Positions 1-5,934 of a stretch of DNA of 6,623 nt are shown one piece after another. How positions within the stretch are numbered: position 1 is the first letter of the stretch; every line of letters begins with the position of its first letter. The DNA is from Candidatus Omnitrophota bacterium (GTDB lineage: Bacteria; Omnitrophota; Koll11; JAHIPI01), in NCBI GenBank assembly GCA_028718265.1, contig JAQUMG010000099.1, positions 1 through 6,623 on the forward strand, read 5' to 3'. The translations under genes and the position numbers were made by a program. The notes beneath the pieces are model-generated. The model was not told the origin of the DNA. It made no database searches and saw only the letters and a list, made by a program, of their open reading frames with translations.

Positions 1-765
1 ATGGCCGTCGATGGGCCCGAAATACCTGAACCCCATTTTTTCGAACAGTATGCCGGGCACAAGGAGGTTTTTTACTCCTTCCTCAAATTTTTTCGCCGCT
101 TCGTATGCGCTGGTCCCGACTCCCGGTATGCGTTTGACGAGCGTTTCGAGATCCTGGTGTATTTTGTTATACACAGGATTAATCAGAATGCTATTGAGAT
201 AACGGCTAAGCGCTCCGACACTTTTCGTTATGGACAGTTCATTATCGTTTAATATAATCAGGAAGTCTTTACCGAGATGGCCGGCGTGGTTCAGTGCTTC
301 AAACGCCAGTCCCCCGCCCAACGCGGCATCTCCTATTATGGCTACTACTTTTTCGTTCGTGCCCCGGAGATCACGCGCTGCGGCTAAGCCGAGCGCGCTC
401 GCTATCGATGTTGAGCTATGGCCCACTGTAAGAGTATCGTATTCGCTTTCGCGCCGATTAGGAAAACCGCTTATGCCACCCAATTGCCTTATGGTTTTAA
501 ACGCGGTTTTTCTGCCGGTCAAAATCTTATGCGCGTACGCCTGATGCCCCACATCCCATAATATTTTGTCTTCGGGAGCATTAAATACATAATGAACCGC
601 TATTGCGAGTTCCACTGCGCCTAACGAAGAGGCCAGATGCCCTCCCGTCTTCGAGATTACGTCGATAATCTCTTCACGTATCTCATCGGCCAGTTGCGGT
701 AAATCTTTCTGATCTATTTTTTTCAGGTCCCGGGGATTATTTATTATATCCAATAATTTTCTCAT
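1..765 (-). CDS. dxs: 1-deoxy-D-xylulose-5-phosphate synthase, N-terminal 255 residues (3' end outside window)
   Basis: Dxs is the cytoplasmic, thiamine-diphosphate-dependent enzyme that condenses pyruvate with glyceraldehyde 3-phosphate to give DXP, the first step of the MEP isoprenoid pathway. The frame is open from the ATG at 765 to the left edge with no stop, and the 255 residues are roughly 40% of a usual protein of about 620. Visible family motifs are SKTGGHLASSLGAVELAIA (38-56) with the conserved active-site region His43, WDVGHQAYAHKILTGR (70-85), GESEYD-like RRESEYD (104-110), VGHSSTSIASALGLA (114-128), the TPP/Mg segment starting GDAALGGG (145-152) and ending NDNELSI (173-179), and GPIDGH (250-255) at the edge. 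The third residue of the usual GDG is Ala here. The start lies 6 nt after the ispA stop and is preceded by AGGAAG, 12 nt upstream. The identity is secure; only the C-terminal half is unseen. Confidence 0.97.
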   Translation of the reverse strand, partial: MRKLLDIINNPRDLKKIDQKDLPQLADEIREEIIDVISKTGGHLASSLGAVELAIAVHYVFNAPEDKILWDVGHQAYAHKILTGRKTAFKTIRQLGGISGFPNRRESEYDTLTVGHSSTSIASALGLAAARDLRGTNEKVVAIIGDAALGGGLAFEALNHAGHLGKDFLIILNDNELSITKSVGALSRYLNSILINPVYNKIHQDLETLVKRIPGVGTSAYEAAKKFEEGVKNLLVPGILFEKMGFRYFGPIDGH

Positions 766-771
766 GTTGAT

Positions 772-1584
772 CTATATCTTCCTGTCAATAATGAAATCTG
801 CTATTTTTTTCAGATTATCGGCTCTTTTCCCGAATATACCCAGCGGCTCTTTTGCCTTTTTGATCAAACATTTCGCTGCTTCGCATGCGGCATCCGCACC
901 CAAAATATCGGCGTAACCCTCTCCGTCTAATATGTCATCCGTTATCTGAAATGCCAATCCGATGTGTTCGCCGTATGTCTTCAGCGCTTTTATCTCTTTT
1001 TGTGCCGCGCCGCCTGCCATAGCACCTATTTTAACGGCAGTCGTTATGAGTAAGCCTGTTTTGCATATATTTATGTACTCCATGGTCGCGAGATCTTTTC
1101 TGTCTTTATTGTTTAAATCCATAACCTGCCCGCCTATCATGCCGGAACTCCCTATCGACCTGGAAACCTCAAAAATGATCTCGCCAGCTTTCGCCCTGTT
1201 CTTTATCCTCGACATTACATTAAAAGCGAGCGTCAGAAGCGCATCCCCGGTCAATATTGCTATCGCTTCGCCGTATTTTATATGGCAGCTCGGCTTGCCG
1301 CGCCTCGTATCGTCATTGTCCATCGACGGTAAATCATCGTGTATCAAAGAATAAGTATGTATAAGTTCTATCGCACACGCCAGAAGCAGGGCATCTTTTA
1401 TATTCCCCCGGACGGCCCTGGAGCCTTCCAGAACGAGTATCGGCCGCATCCTTTTCCCGCCGCTAAAGACGCTGTAGCGCATAGCGTCGTGAATGACGTC
1501 GGGCCGGGTTGTCTTTTTCGGCAGATATTTGTCTAATTCTCTGTCTATAATCCTTCTGTTTATCTCAAGATATTTTTTTATCAT
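772..1584 (-). CDS. ispA: Polyprenyl synthetase family protein, probable farnesyl diphosphate synthase, with a shortened C-terminal loop
   Basis: A 270-residue trans-isoprenyl diphosphate synthase, expected to condense DMAPP/GPP with IPP to form farnesyl diphosphate in the cytoplasm. Seen: GGKRMRP (42-48, IPP binding), first Asp-rich motif DDLPSMD (83-89) followed by DDTRRG, KTG (175-177), GGQVMDL (151-157) and second Asp-rich motif DDILD (216-220). The residues before the first motif, TYSLIHDD, put Tyr at position -5 as in E. coli IspA, which fits a C15 product. The oddity is after DDILD. Relatives have about 20 residues carrying GK-x-x-G-x-D and K-x-T-Y-P, but here the chain goes from GEGYADI directly to LGADAACEAAKCLIKKA, which aligns with the helix beyond that loop. 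The protein is correspondingly shorter than the usual 290-300. The gene starts 4 nt after xseB, with no clear Shine-Dalgarno sequence, so coupled translation is likely. Family identity is firm; activity and product length are less certain. Confidence 0.93.
   Translation of the reverse strand: MIKKYLEINRRIIDRELDKYLPKKTTRPDVIHDAMRYSVFSGGKRMRPILVLEGSRAVRGNIKDALLLACAIELIHTYSLIHDDLPSMDNDDTRRGKPSCHIKYGEAIAILTGDALLTLAFNVMSRIKNRAKAGEIIFEVSRSIGSSGMIGGQVMDLNNKDRKDLATMEYINICKTGLLITTAVKIGAMAGGAAQKEIKALKTYGEHIGLAFQITDDILDGEGYADILGADAACEAAKCLIKKAKEPLGIFGKRADNLKKIADFIIDRKI
778..783 (-). promoter_or_regulatory. Shine-Dalgarno sequence of dxs
   Basis: AGGAAG on the minus strand lies inside the last codons of ispA, 12 nt before the dxs ATG at 765. 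The spacing is slightly long, but this is the only purine-rich match near that start. It implies that ribosomes finishing ispA pass over the dxs initiation region. Confidence 0.5.
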
Positions 1585-1588
1585 AAAG

Positions 1589-1879
1589 TTAGAATAAACT
1601 TGGTGAATCTTCGGATTTTTTCGATCTTTTTGCTCTTATTTTAGGCTTTTCCCCTGTTTCCGATTCGCTGAAAGGCGAGAGTTCAAACTTATGCCCCGTT
1701 TTCATCAGAAGTTCTACTTTGCTTTTTGCGGCTTCCAGCTGCCGCGAGCAGATCTTAGAAAGCTTGATGCCTTCCTCATATTTAACCAGAGACTCCTCCA
1801 GGGACATCTCGCCTGCCTCAAGATCCGATACTATTTTTTCCAGTTTTTTCAGCGCTTCCTCGAATTTAATTTCCGCCAT
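1589..1879 (-). CDS. xseB: Exodeoxyribonuclease VII small subunit
   Basis: XseB is the small helical subunit that binds in several copies to XseA to form exonuclease VII, which degrades single-stranded DNA to oligonucleotides in repair and recombination. The 96-residue protein shows the family core: FEEALKKLEKIVSDLEAGEM (6-25), then SLEESLVKYEEGIKL and a second amphipathic helix through about residue 60. A basic, Ser-rich tail (about 75-92) ends in DSPSLF. I chose the ATG at 1879 over an in-frame ATG at 1903, because GGAGGA lies 5 nt upstream of it, because MAEIKFEEAL matches the usual N-terminus, and because the longer form would run into xseA. The xseA TGA is one base upstream of this start, so the two subunits are very probably translated in a coupled way. 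Confidence 0.95.
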   Translation of the reverse strand: MAEIKFEEALKKLEKIVSDLEAGEMSLEESLVKYEEGIKLSKICSRQLEAAKSKVELLMKTGHKFELSPFSESETGEKPKIRAKRSKKSEDSPSLF

Positions 1880-1880
1880 T

Positions 1881-3119
1881 TCAGTCCTCCGCTTTAACAA
1901 CACTGCTTATGAATGTACCTTTTTCAAGTTTCGTACTTACTTCGTCGCCTTTTTTAAGATGCGCCGCGTTTTTTATTACTTTGCCCGAAGCCGTCGCGGT
2001 AGTTATACTGTAACCGCGCGACAATACTTTAAACGGGCTCAGCATATCAAGTTTTGCGCAAACCGTCGCGAATGCCGCTTTTTTCATGTCCAGTATGCGG
2101 CCGGCTCTTACCTCTATATTACCGGTGATATCATCGATCCTCTGCTGGTATTGTTCTATTATATTTATCGGTTGTTTAAGAATATAACTTTCCGATAGCG
2201 TCTTAAGTTCATCGCTCAATAAAGTGATTTTGCTCACCATAGAGTTATCCAGCCGGCCGGAAAGTTCTTCCAGTCTTATTAAGAGGTCTTCTTTTCTGGG
2301 GATGACCATCTCTGCCGCGGCTGACGGTGTAGGGGCTCTCTTGTCGGCTACAAAATCCGCTATGGTCCAGTCTATTTCATGGCCTACCGCACTTATTATA
2401 GGTATTTCGGACTTAAAAATCGCTCTCGCGACTATCTCTTCGTTAAAAGACCAGAGGTCCTCCAAAGAGCCGCCGCCTCTTCCTACTATTAACACATCTA
2501 TACGCCTGCCGGCGGGCATTTCGCCGTTAAAGACATTAAACTCTTCTATTGCCTGTGCAATTTCTTTTTCGGAACCCTCGCCCTGCACTCTTACGGGATT
2601 CAGTATTACTTCTACGTTCTGAAAACGTCTCCTGACTACATTTAATATATCTCTTATGGCAGCACCCGTCGGAGACGTCACAACGCCTATGCGCGTAGGC
2701 AAATACGGGATGGGCCTTTTTCGCGCTTCGTCGAAAAGTCCCTCTTTCTGCAATTTCGCCTTAAGCTGTTCGAATGCCATCTGAAGCGCGCCTATTCCTT
2801 TAGGCTCTATCTTTTCTACGTAAAGCTGATATTGGCCGCGCTTATCGTACACGCTTATTTTACCGAAACAGACGACATTCATGCCGTCTTTGATCTGAAA
2901 TTTTAATCCCTGATTCGCGGACCGGAAAAAAGCACATGCCAAAACCGCACCGGTATCTTTTAAGCTGAAATACATATGACCGGAACTGTGCTTTATAAAA
3001 TTCGATATCTCTCCTTCCAGCCAGACTTCGCCGAAAGCGCCTTCCAGAATCCCGCGGATATTCTGCGTGAGTTCGCTTATGGTATATATCCGCCTGTCTT
3101 CTTTAACCTTATCTATCAT
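1881..3119 (-). CDS. xseA: Exodeoxyribonuclease VII large subunit
   Basis: XseA is the catalytic subunit of exonuclease VII, a metal-independent nuclease that cuts single-stranded DNA from both ends. The 412 residues match the family's usual 400-450. An N-terminal OB-fold DNA-binding domain (about 10-105) includes VWLEGEISNF (32-41) and GHMYFSLKD (47-55). The catalytic domain holds GVVTSPTGAAIRD (145-157), GRGGGSLEDLWSFN (213-226), VGHEIDWTIADF (245-256) and RAPTPSAAAE (261-270), the conserved Asp, Arg and His sites of the family. A helical region (about 270-350), where XseB binds in the family, is followed by the conserved LSPFKVLSRGYSI (360-372). The helical region is fairly short compared with E. 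coli. The start follows a 34-nt gap after the prepilin gene, with only a weak purine-rich site (AAGAGA). The stop is one base from the xseB ATG. Confidence 0.97.
   Translation of the reverse strand: MIDKVKEDRRIYTISELTQNIRGILEGAFGEVWLEGEISNFIKHSSGHMYFSLKDTGAVLACAFFRSANQGLKFQIKDGMNVVCFGKISVYDKRGQYQLYVEKIEPKGIGALQMAFEQLKAKLQKEGLFDEARKRPIPYLPTRIGVVTSPTGAAIRDILNVVRRRFQNVEVILNPVRVQGEGSEKEIAQAIEEFNVFNGEMPAGRRIDVLIVGRGGGSLEDLWSFNEEIVARAIFKSEIPIISAVGHEIDWTIADFVADKRAPTPSAAAEMVIPRKEDLLIRLEELSGRLDNSMVSKITLLSDELKTLSESYILKQPINIIEQYQQRIDDITGNIEVRAGRILDMKKAAFATVCAKLDMLSPFKVLSRGYSITTATASGKVIKNAAHLKKGDEVSTKLEKGTFISSVVKAED
1885..1890 (-). promoter_or_regulatory. Strong Shine-Dalgarno sequence that fixes the xseB start
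   Basis: GGAGGA on the minus strand ends 5 nt before the ATG at 1879 and lies inside the last codons of xseA. It supports the 96-residue XseB start over the ATG eight codons upstream, for which this site would fall inside the gene. It is the strongest ribosome binding site in the window. Confidence 0.8.
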
Positions 3120-3153
3120 TTGTTTTCTCTTATAAAAATTCGTCTGCTTTTAG

Positions 3154-3750
3154 TTATGGTAATCCCGACGGAACCCATGTGTCGCTTTCAAGTAATACTG
3201 AACCATCCCCGTAAAGCTTATTATATTTCCTGCGATGAGGGCCGGGGTCGCTAAAATTCAGCCATGAATCACAAATAAGCACTTCATTTTTTAAATCCTC
3301 CGTACGATTACTAATGCCGTGGGTTATGGAGAAATAGTCCGATATAAACACTGCTCCGGGCTTTCCAAAATCGGTAACCGGAGTAAAATAATCGGGTCTC
3401 GGGTTCGTCCTGCGCGCGGGACAACAAAAAACATTGGCATCATCGATGTATTGATCATACAGCATGCCTATGCCCATTTTATTTGTTCCGTCCCAAATCA
3501 GGTCTGCACCCTGCGAAGCTGACGGGTCCTCCTCACCTTCGTAGGCTAACCATAAGCCATTATGATCATCCGCATACATGGTAATACCAAAGTACAACTG
3601 ACGCAGATTGCTCATGCATGCTGCCGTCTTAGCATATTCACGGGCGTTTTGAATGGCCGGCGCCAACAAGGCCATAAGTACGCCTATAATAACAAGCATC
3701 ACTAAAAGTTCAATAAGAGTAAACCCACGCCGAGTGTAAAAAGGCTTCAT
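3154..3750 (-). CDS. Prepilin-type N-terminal cleavage domain protein of the H-X9-DG family (type II secretion/type IV pilin-like)
   Basis: A 198-residue pseudopilin-like protein. A short basic leader, MKPFYTRRG, ends at Gly9, so a prepilin peptidase would cut before Phe10. The mature protein begins FTLIELLVMLVIIGVLMALL with Glu14 at +5, the classic class III/type IV pilin membrane helix. Next come CMSNLRQLYFGITMYADDHNG (starting at Cys45), typical of these proteins in Planctomycetes, Lentisphaerae and Omnitrophota, then VFCCPAR (107-113), and near the end His172 followed after nine residues by Asp182-Gly183 and SV, the exact H-X9-DG signature. The start is 11 nt after the nfnB stop, with AAAGG about 7 nt upstream. 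No assembly ATPase, platform protein or prepilin peptidase gene is nearby, so its partner machinery must be elsewhere. It may be exported or surface-displayed; its specific role is unknown. Confidence 0.93.
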   Translation of the reverse strand: MKPFYTRRGFTLIELLVMLVIIGVLMALLAPAIQNAREYAKTAACMSNLRQLYFGITMYADDHNGLWLAYEGEEDPSASQGADLIWDGTNKMGIGMLYDQYIDDANVFCCPARRTNPRPDYFTPVTDFGKPGAVFISDYFSITHGISNRTEDLKNEVLICDSWLNFSDPGPHRRKYNKLYGDGSVLLESDTWVPSGLP

Positions 3751-3756
3751 GAAATA

Positions 3757-3761
3757 CCTTT
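3757..3761 (-). promoter_or_regulatory. Shine-Dalgarno sequence of the prepilin gene
   Basis: The minus strand reads AGAAAGGTATTTC immediately before the ATG at 3750. The AAAGG core is within the usual spacing and lies just past the nfnB stop codon. It supports this ATG, which also gives a normal nine-residue prepilin leader. Confidence 0.55.
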
Positions 3762-5126
3762 CTATTTAAGGTATTTATCAATCGACTTTGCGGCTTTTTT
3801 GCCGGCGCCCATCGCCAAAATTACAGTCGCCGCACCCGTAACTATATCGCCGCCGGCGAAAATATCCGGAACCGAAGTACGGCATTCCTCATCGGCGATA
3901 ATATATCCGTCTTCGTTTAGTTTTAATTCCGGAATTGTCCTGAGTAAAAGCGGGTTAGGACCCTGCCCTATGGCCACAACCAGCGTATCAATCGGTATCT
4001 TATAGTTAGAGCCCTTTATCAAAACCGGCCTGCGCCGGCCGCTTGAATCCGGCTCGCCTAATTCATTTTTTACTAATTCCACTTCTTTAAGCCAGCCCTT
4101 TTCGTCACCGTACAGTTTAACCGGATTGGTCAATAATTTAAATATAATGCCCTCTTCTTCGGCATGCTTTATCTCGTCTAATCTCGCAGGCATCTCATCT
4201 CTTGAGCGCCTGTAAATTATGTAAACTTCTTCCGCGCCGAGCCTTTTCGCGCACCGGGCCGAATCGAACGCGACATTGCCCCCTCCGACGACGCCCACAC
4301 GTTTGCCTATCTTTATGGGCGTATCATAGTCCGGAAAGAGATACGCCTTCATCAGATTTATCCGGGTAAGGAACTCGTTAGCCGAATATACGCCGTTTAA
4401 ATTTTCACCGGGTATTCCGAGAAAATACGGAAGGCCGGCGCCGGTACCTATATAAAAAGCCTTGGAACCTTCTTCTCTCAATTGTTGTATGGTGGCCGTC
4501 TTGCCTATGACATGGTCCACTTTTATGCTGGCACCCAGACTATCAATATACTCTGTCTCTATCTTAACGATGTTTTTCGGCAATCTGAATTCCGGTATAC
4601 CGTATACCAAAACGCCGCCGGCTTTGTGAAGAGACTCAAAGAGCGTAACGTCGTAACTCATCCTTGCCAAATCCGCCGCACAGGTCAGTCCGCCGGGACC
4701 TGCTCCTATTACCGCAACTTTAATTTTAGTCGACGGTCCGCGGTCGACGGTCGATGGCCGCACTGCGGACTTATTCGCCAGTTCCCAATCTGCCGCATAA
4801 CGTTCAAGCGCGCCTATGTCTATCGGTTTTCCTTTTTTGCCTAAAACGCACTTTGCTTCGCACTGTTCTTCCTGCGGACAGACGCGGCCGCAAACCGCCG
4901 GAAGGCTGTTTTTTTCCTTAATGGACTTTATCGCCTCTTCATATTTTCCGTCGCTGATTAGTCCTATAAACTTGGGTATATCAACCTCGACGGGGCAGCC
5001 GGTTATACAGCCCGGGCGTTTGCACCGGATACATCTTTTTGCTTCGGCTCTCGCCTCTTCCTCGCTAAGCCCTAAGGCAACTTCAAAGAAGTTTTTAACC
5101 CTTTCTTCTGCAGCCTGTTTTTTCAT
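3762..5126 (-). CDS. nfnB: NfnB-like (GltA/SudA) large subunit of NADH-dependent ferredoxin:NADP+ oxidoreductase
   Basis: A 454-residue iron-sulfur flavoprotein of the glutamate synthase small subunit/NfnB family. With NfnA it is expected to carry out electron bifurcation or confurcation among NADPH, NAD+ and ferredoxin; sulfide dehydrogenase SudA is an alternative name for close relatives. The N-terminal Fe-S domain has Cys32, 35, 40 and 44 (C-x2-C-x4-C-x3-CP) and Cys79, 83, 89 and 93, enough for two [4Fe-4S] clusters. VAVIGAGPGGLTCAADLA (137-154) binds FAD. VGVVGGGNVAFDSA (277-290) with YRRSRDEMPA (305-314) forms an NADPH site. AIGQGPNP (385-392) and IFAGGDIVTGAATVILAMG (422-440) complete the fold. 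The ATG lies inside the end of nfnA, overlapping it by 32 bp; GAGGAG lies 13 nt upstream. The linker between the domains is encoded by a 7-bp tandem repeat. No glutamate synthase large subunit is present, so NfnB is preferred over GltD. Confidence 0.92.
   Translation of the reverse strand: MKKQAAEERVKNFFEVALGLSEEEARAEAKRCIRCKRPGCITGCPVEVDIPKFIGLISDGKYEEAIKSIKEKNSLPAVCGRVCPQEEQCEAKCVLGKKGKPIDIGALERYAADWELANKSAVRPSTVDRGPSTKIKVAVIGAGPGGLTCAADLARMSYDVTLFESLHKAGGVLVYGIPEFRLPKNIVKIETEYIDSLGASIKVDHVIGKTATIQQLREEGSKAFYIGTGAGLPYFLGIPGENLNGVYSANEFLTRINLMKAYLFPDYDTPIKIGKRVGVVGGGNVAFDSARCAKRLGAEEVYIIYRRSRDEMPARLDEIKHAEEEGIIFKLLTNPVKLYGDEKGWLKEVELVKNELGEPDSSGRRRPVLIKGSNYKIPIDTLVVAIGQGPNPLLLRTIPELKLNEDGYIIADEECRTSVPDIFAGGDIVTGAATVILAMGAGKKAAKSIDKYLK
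4729..4756. repeat. Short 7-bp tandem repeat inside nfnB
   Basis: On the plus strand the sequence reads GTCGACG, GTCCGCG, GTCGACG, GTCGATG in succession, followed by degenerate units GCCGCAC and TGCGGAC. Two units contain the palindrome GTCGAC. Read on the minus strand it encodes residues 124-133 of NfnB, giving PSTVDRGPST. It falls exactly in the linker between the Fe-S domain and the FAD domain. I found no other copy in the window; an isolated GTCGAC occurs near 6342. Confidence 0.75.
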
Positions 5127-5934
5127 AGCACTTCAATGACTCCTCTTCCTTGTCTTTAAAACGTCTGTCGCGATCTATAAATTCCTCAAAATTAATCTCA
5201 TGTGCATCAAAATCGGGACCGTCAACGCATGCGAATTTAGTCTCACCACCCACAGTCACCCTGCAGGTCCCGCACATTCCGGTTGCATCCACCATATTCG
5301 CGTTGAGGGATACTATGGTCTTTAAATTATAATTTTTGGTAAGAAGCGCGACTGCTCTCATCATAAATATCGGCCCGACGGCATATACTAAATTATAAGT
5401 ACCTTTATCAAGCAGTTCTTTAAGGACATCCGTGACAAAACCTTTCCTGCCGGATGAGCCGTCATCGGTTGCTATATGAAGCTGGCTGCTTACGGCTTTC
5501 ATTTCCCCTTCCAAAAGAAGCAGTTCCTTACTTCTTGCGCCTATTATGGAAGTTACCTCATTACCGGCCTCCTTAAAGGCTTTTGCCACAGGATAAATCT
5601 CGGCTGTCCCTACTCCGCCGCCCACGCATATAACTCTGCCTATCTTTTCCACATGAGTAGCCCTGCCTAACGGCCCGATGATATCCATAAGGCCTGCGCC
5701 TTTATCGAGTGCAGCCAGCCGTTTCGTCGTGGTGCCGATCTCCTGAAATATTATAGTTACTGCTTCTTCTTTTTTGTCGGCATCTACGATGGTAAGCGGG
5801 ATGCGCTCGCCCCGTTCATCTATCTTTATGACGACAAATTGCCCCGCCTGCGCGTTTTTCGCGACATGAGGAGCTTTTATTTTCATAAATGTGACCTGTG
5901 AATTTAATTTCTTCTTATCCAGTATCGCAAACAT
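5095..5934 (-). CDS. nfnA: NfnA-like FAD/[2Fe-2S] subunit of NADH-dependent ferredoxin:NADP+ oxidoreductase (sulfide/dihydroorotate dehydrogenase-like)
   Basis: A 279-residue protein of the PyrK/NfnA/SudB family, the NAD(H)-handling partner of NfnB. The N-terminal barrel contains GQFVVIKIDE (31-40) and the FAD-binding RIPLTIVD (44-51). IGPLGRAT (86-93) and VICVGGGVGTAEIYPVAKAF (101-120) mark the nucleotide-binding part. The C-terminal cluster region has Asp216, Cys221, Cys224 and Cys236 (D-x4-C-x2-C-x11-C). The Asp takes the place of the first Cys in PyrK, which is the pattern reported for NfnA and argues against PyrK. The ATG overlaps the preceding stop as TAATG, indicating coupling to the upstream phosphoesterase gene. 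The C-terminus is extended, with two more Cys (269 and 275), and overlaps nfnB. No pyrD lies beside it, which also favours NfnA or SudB. Confidence 0.93.
   Translation of the reverse strand: MFAILDKKKLNSQVTFMKIKAPHVAKNAQAGQFVVIKIDERGERIPLTIVDADKKEEAVTIIFQEIGTTTKRLAALDKGAGLMDIIGPLGRATHVEKIGRVICVGGGVGTAEIYPVAKAFKEAGNEVTSIIGARSKELLLLEGEMKAVSSQLHIATDDGSSGRKGFVTDVLKELLDKGTYNLVYAVGPIFMMRAVALLTKNYNLKTIVSLNANMVDATGMCGTCRVTVGGETKFACVDGPDFDAHEINFEEFIDRDRRFKDKEEESLKCYEKTGCRRKG

Noticed and set aside
1..544. Plus-strand open frames at the left end
   Set aside because: The minus strand here encodes the conserved N-terminal half of Dxs without interruption; the plus-strand frames are its shadows.
1880..1903. 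XseB starting at the in-frame ATG at 1903
   Set aside because: The GGAGGA site would then lie inside the gene, the extra residues do not match the family, and the ATG at 1879 has ideal spacing.
1719..2198. Plus-strand open frame of 159 codons
   Set aside because: It is antisense to xseB and xseA, both recognised by full-length motifs, and its translation is low-complexity with no recognisable domain.
3120..3153. Promoter or terminator in the 34-nt gap between the prepilin gene and xseA
   Set aside because: A TATAAG string is present, but no convincing -35 element stands at the right distance, and no stable hairpin precedes the T-run.
4432..4446. GC-rich palindrome GCCGGCGCCGGT as a possible regulatory site
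   Set aside because: It falls in conserved nfnB codons (around GTGAGLP) and is explained by Gly/Ala/Pro coding; no second copy or hairpin with a T-run.
5095..5934. PyrK (dihydroorotate dehydrogenase electron transfer subunit)
   Set aside because: The first cluster ligand is Asp rather than Cys, the partner next door is an NfnB-type protein, and no pyrD is present.
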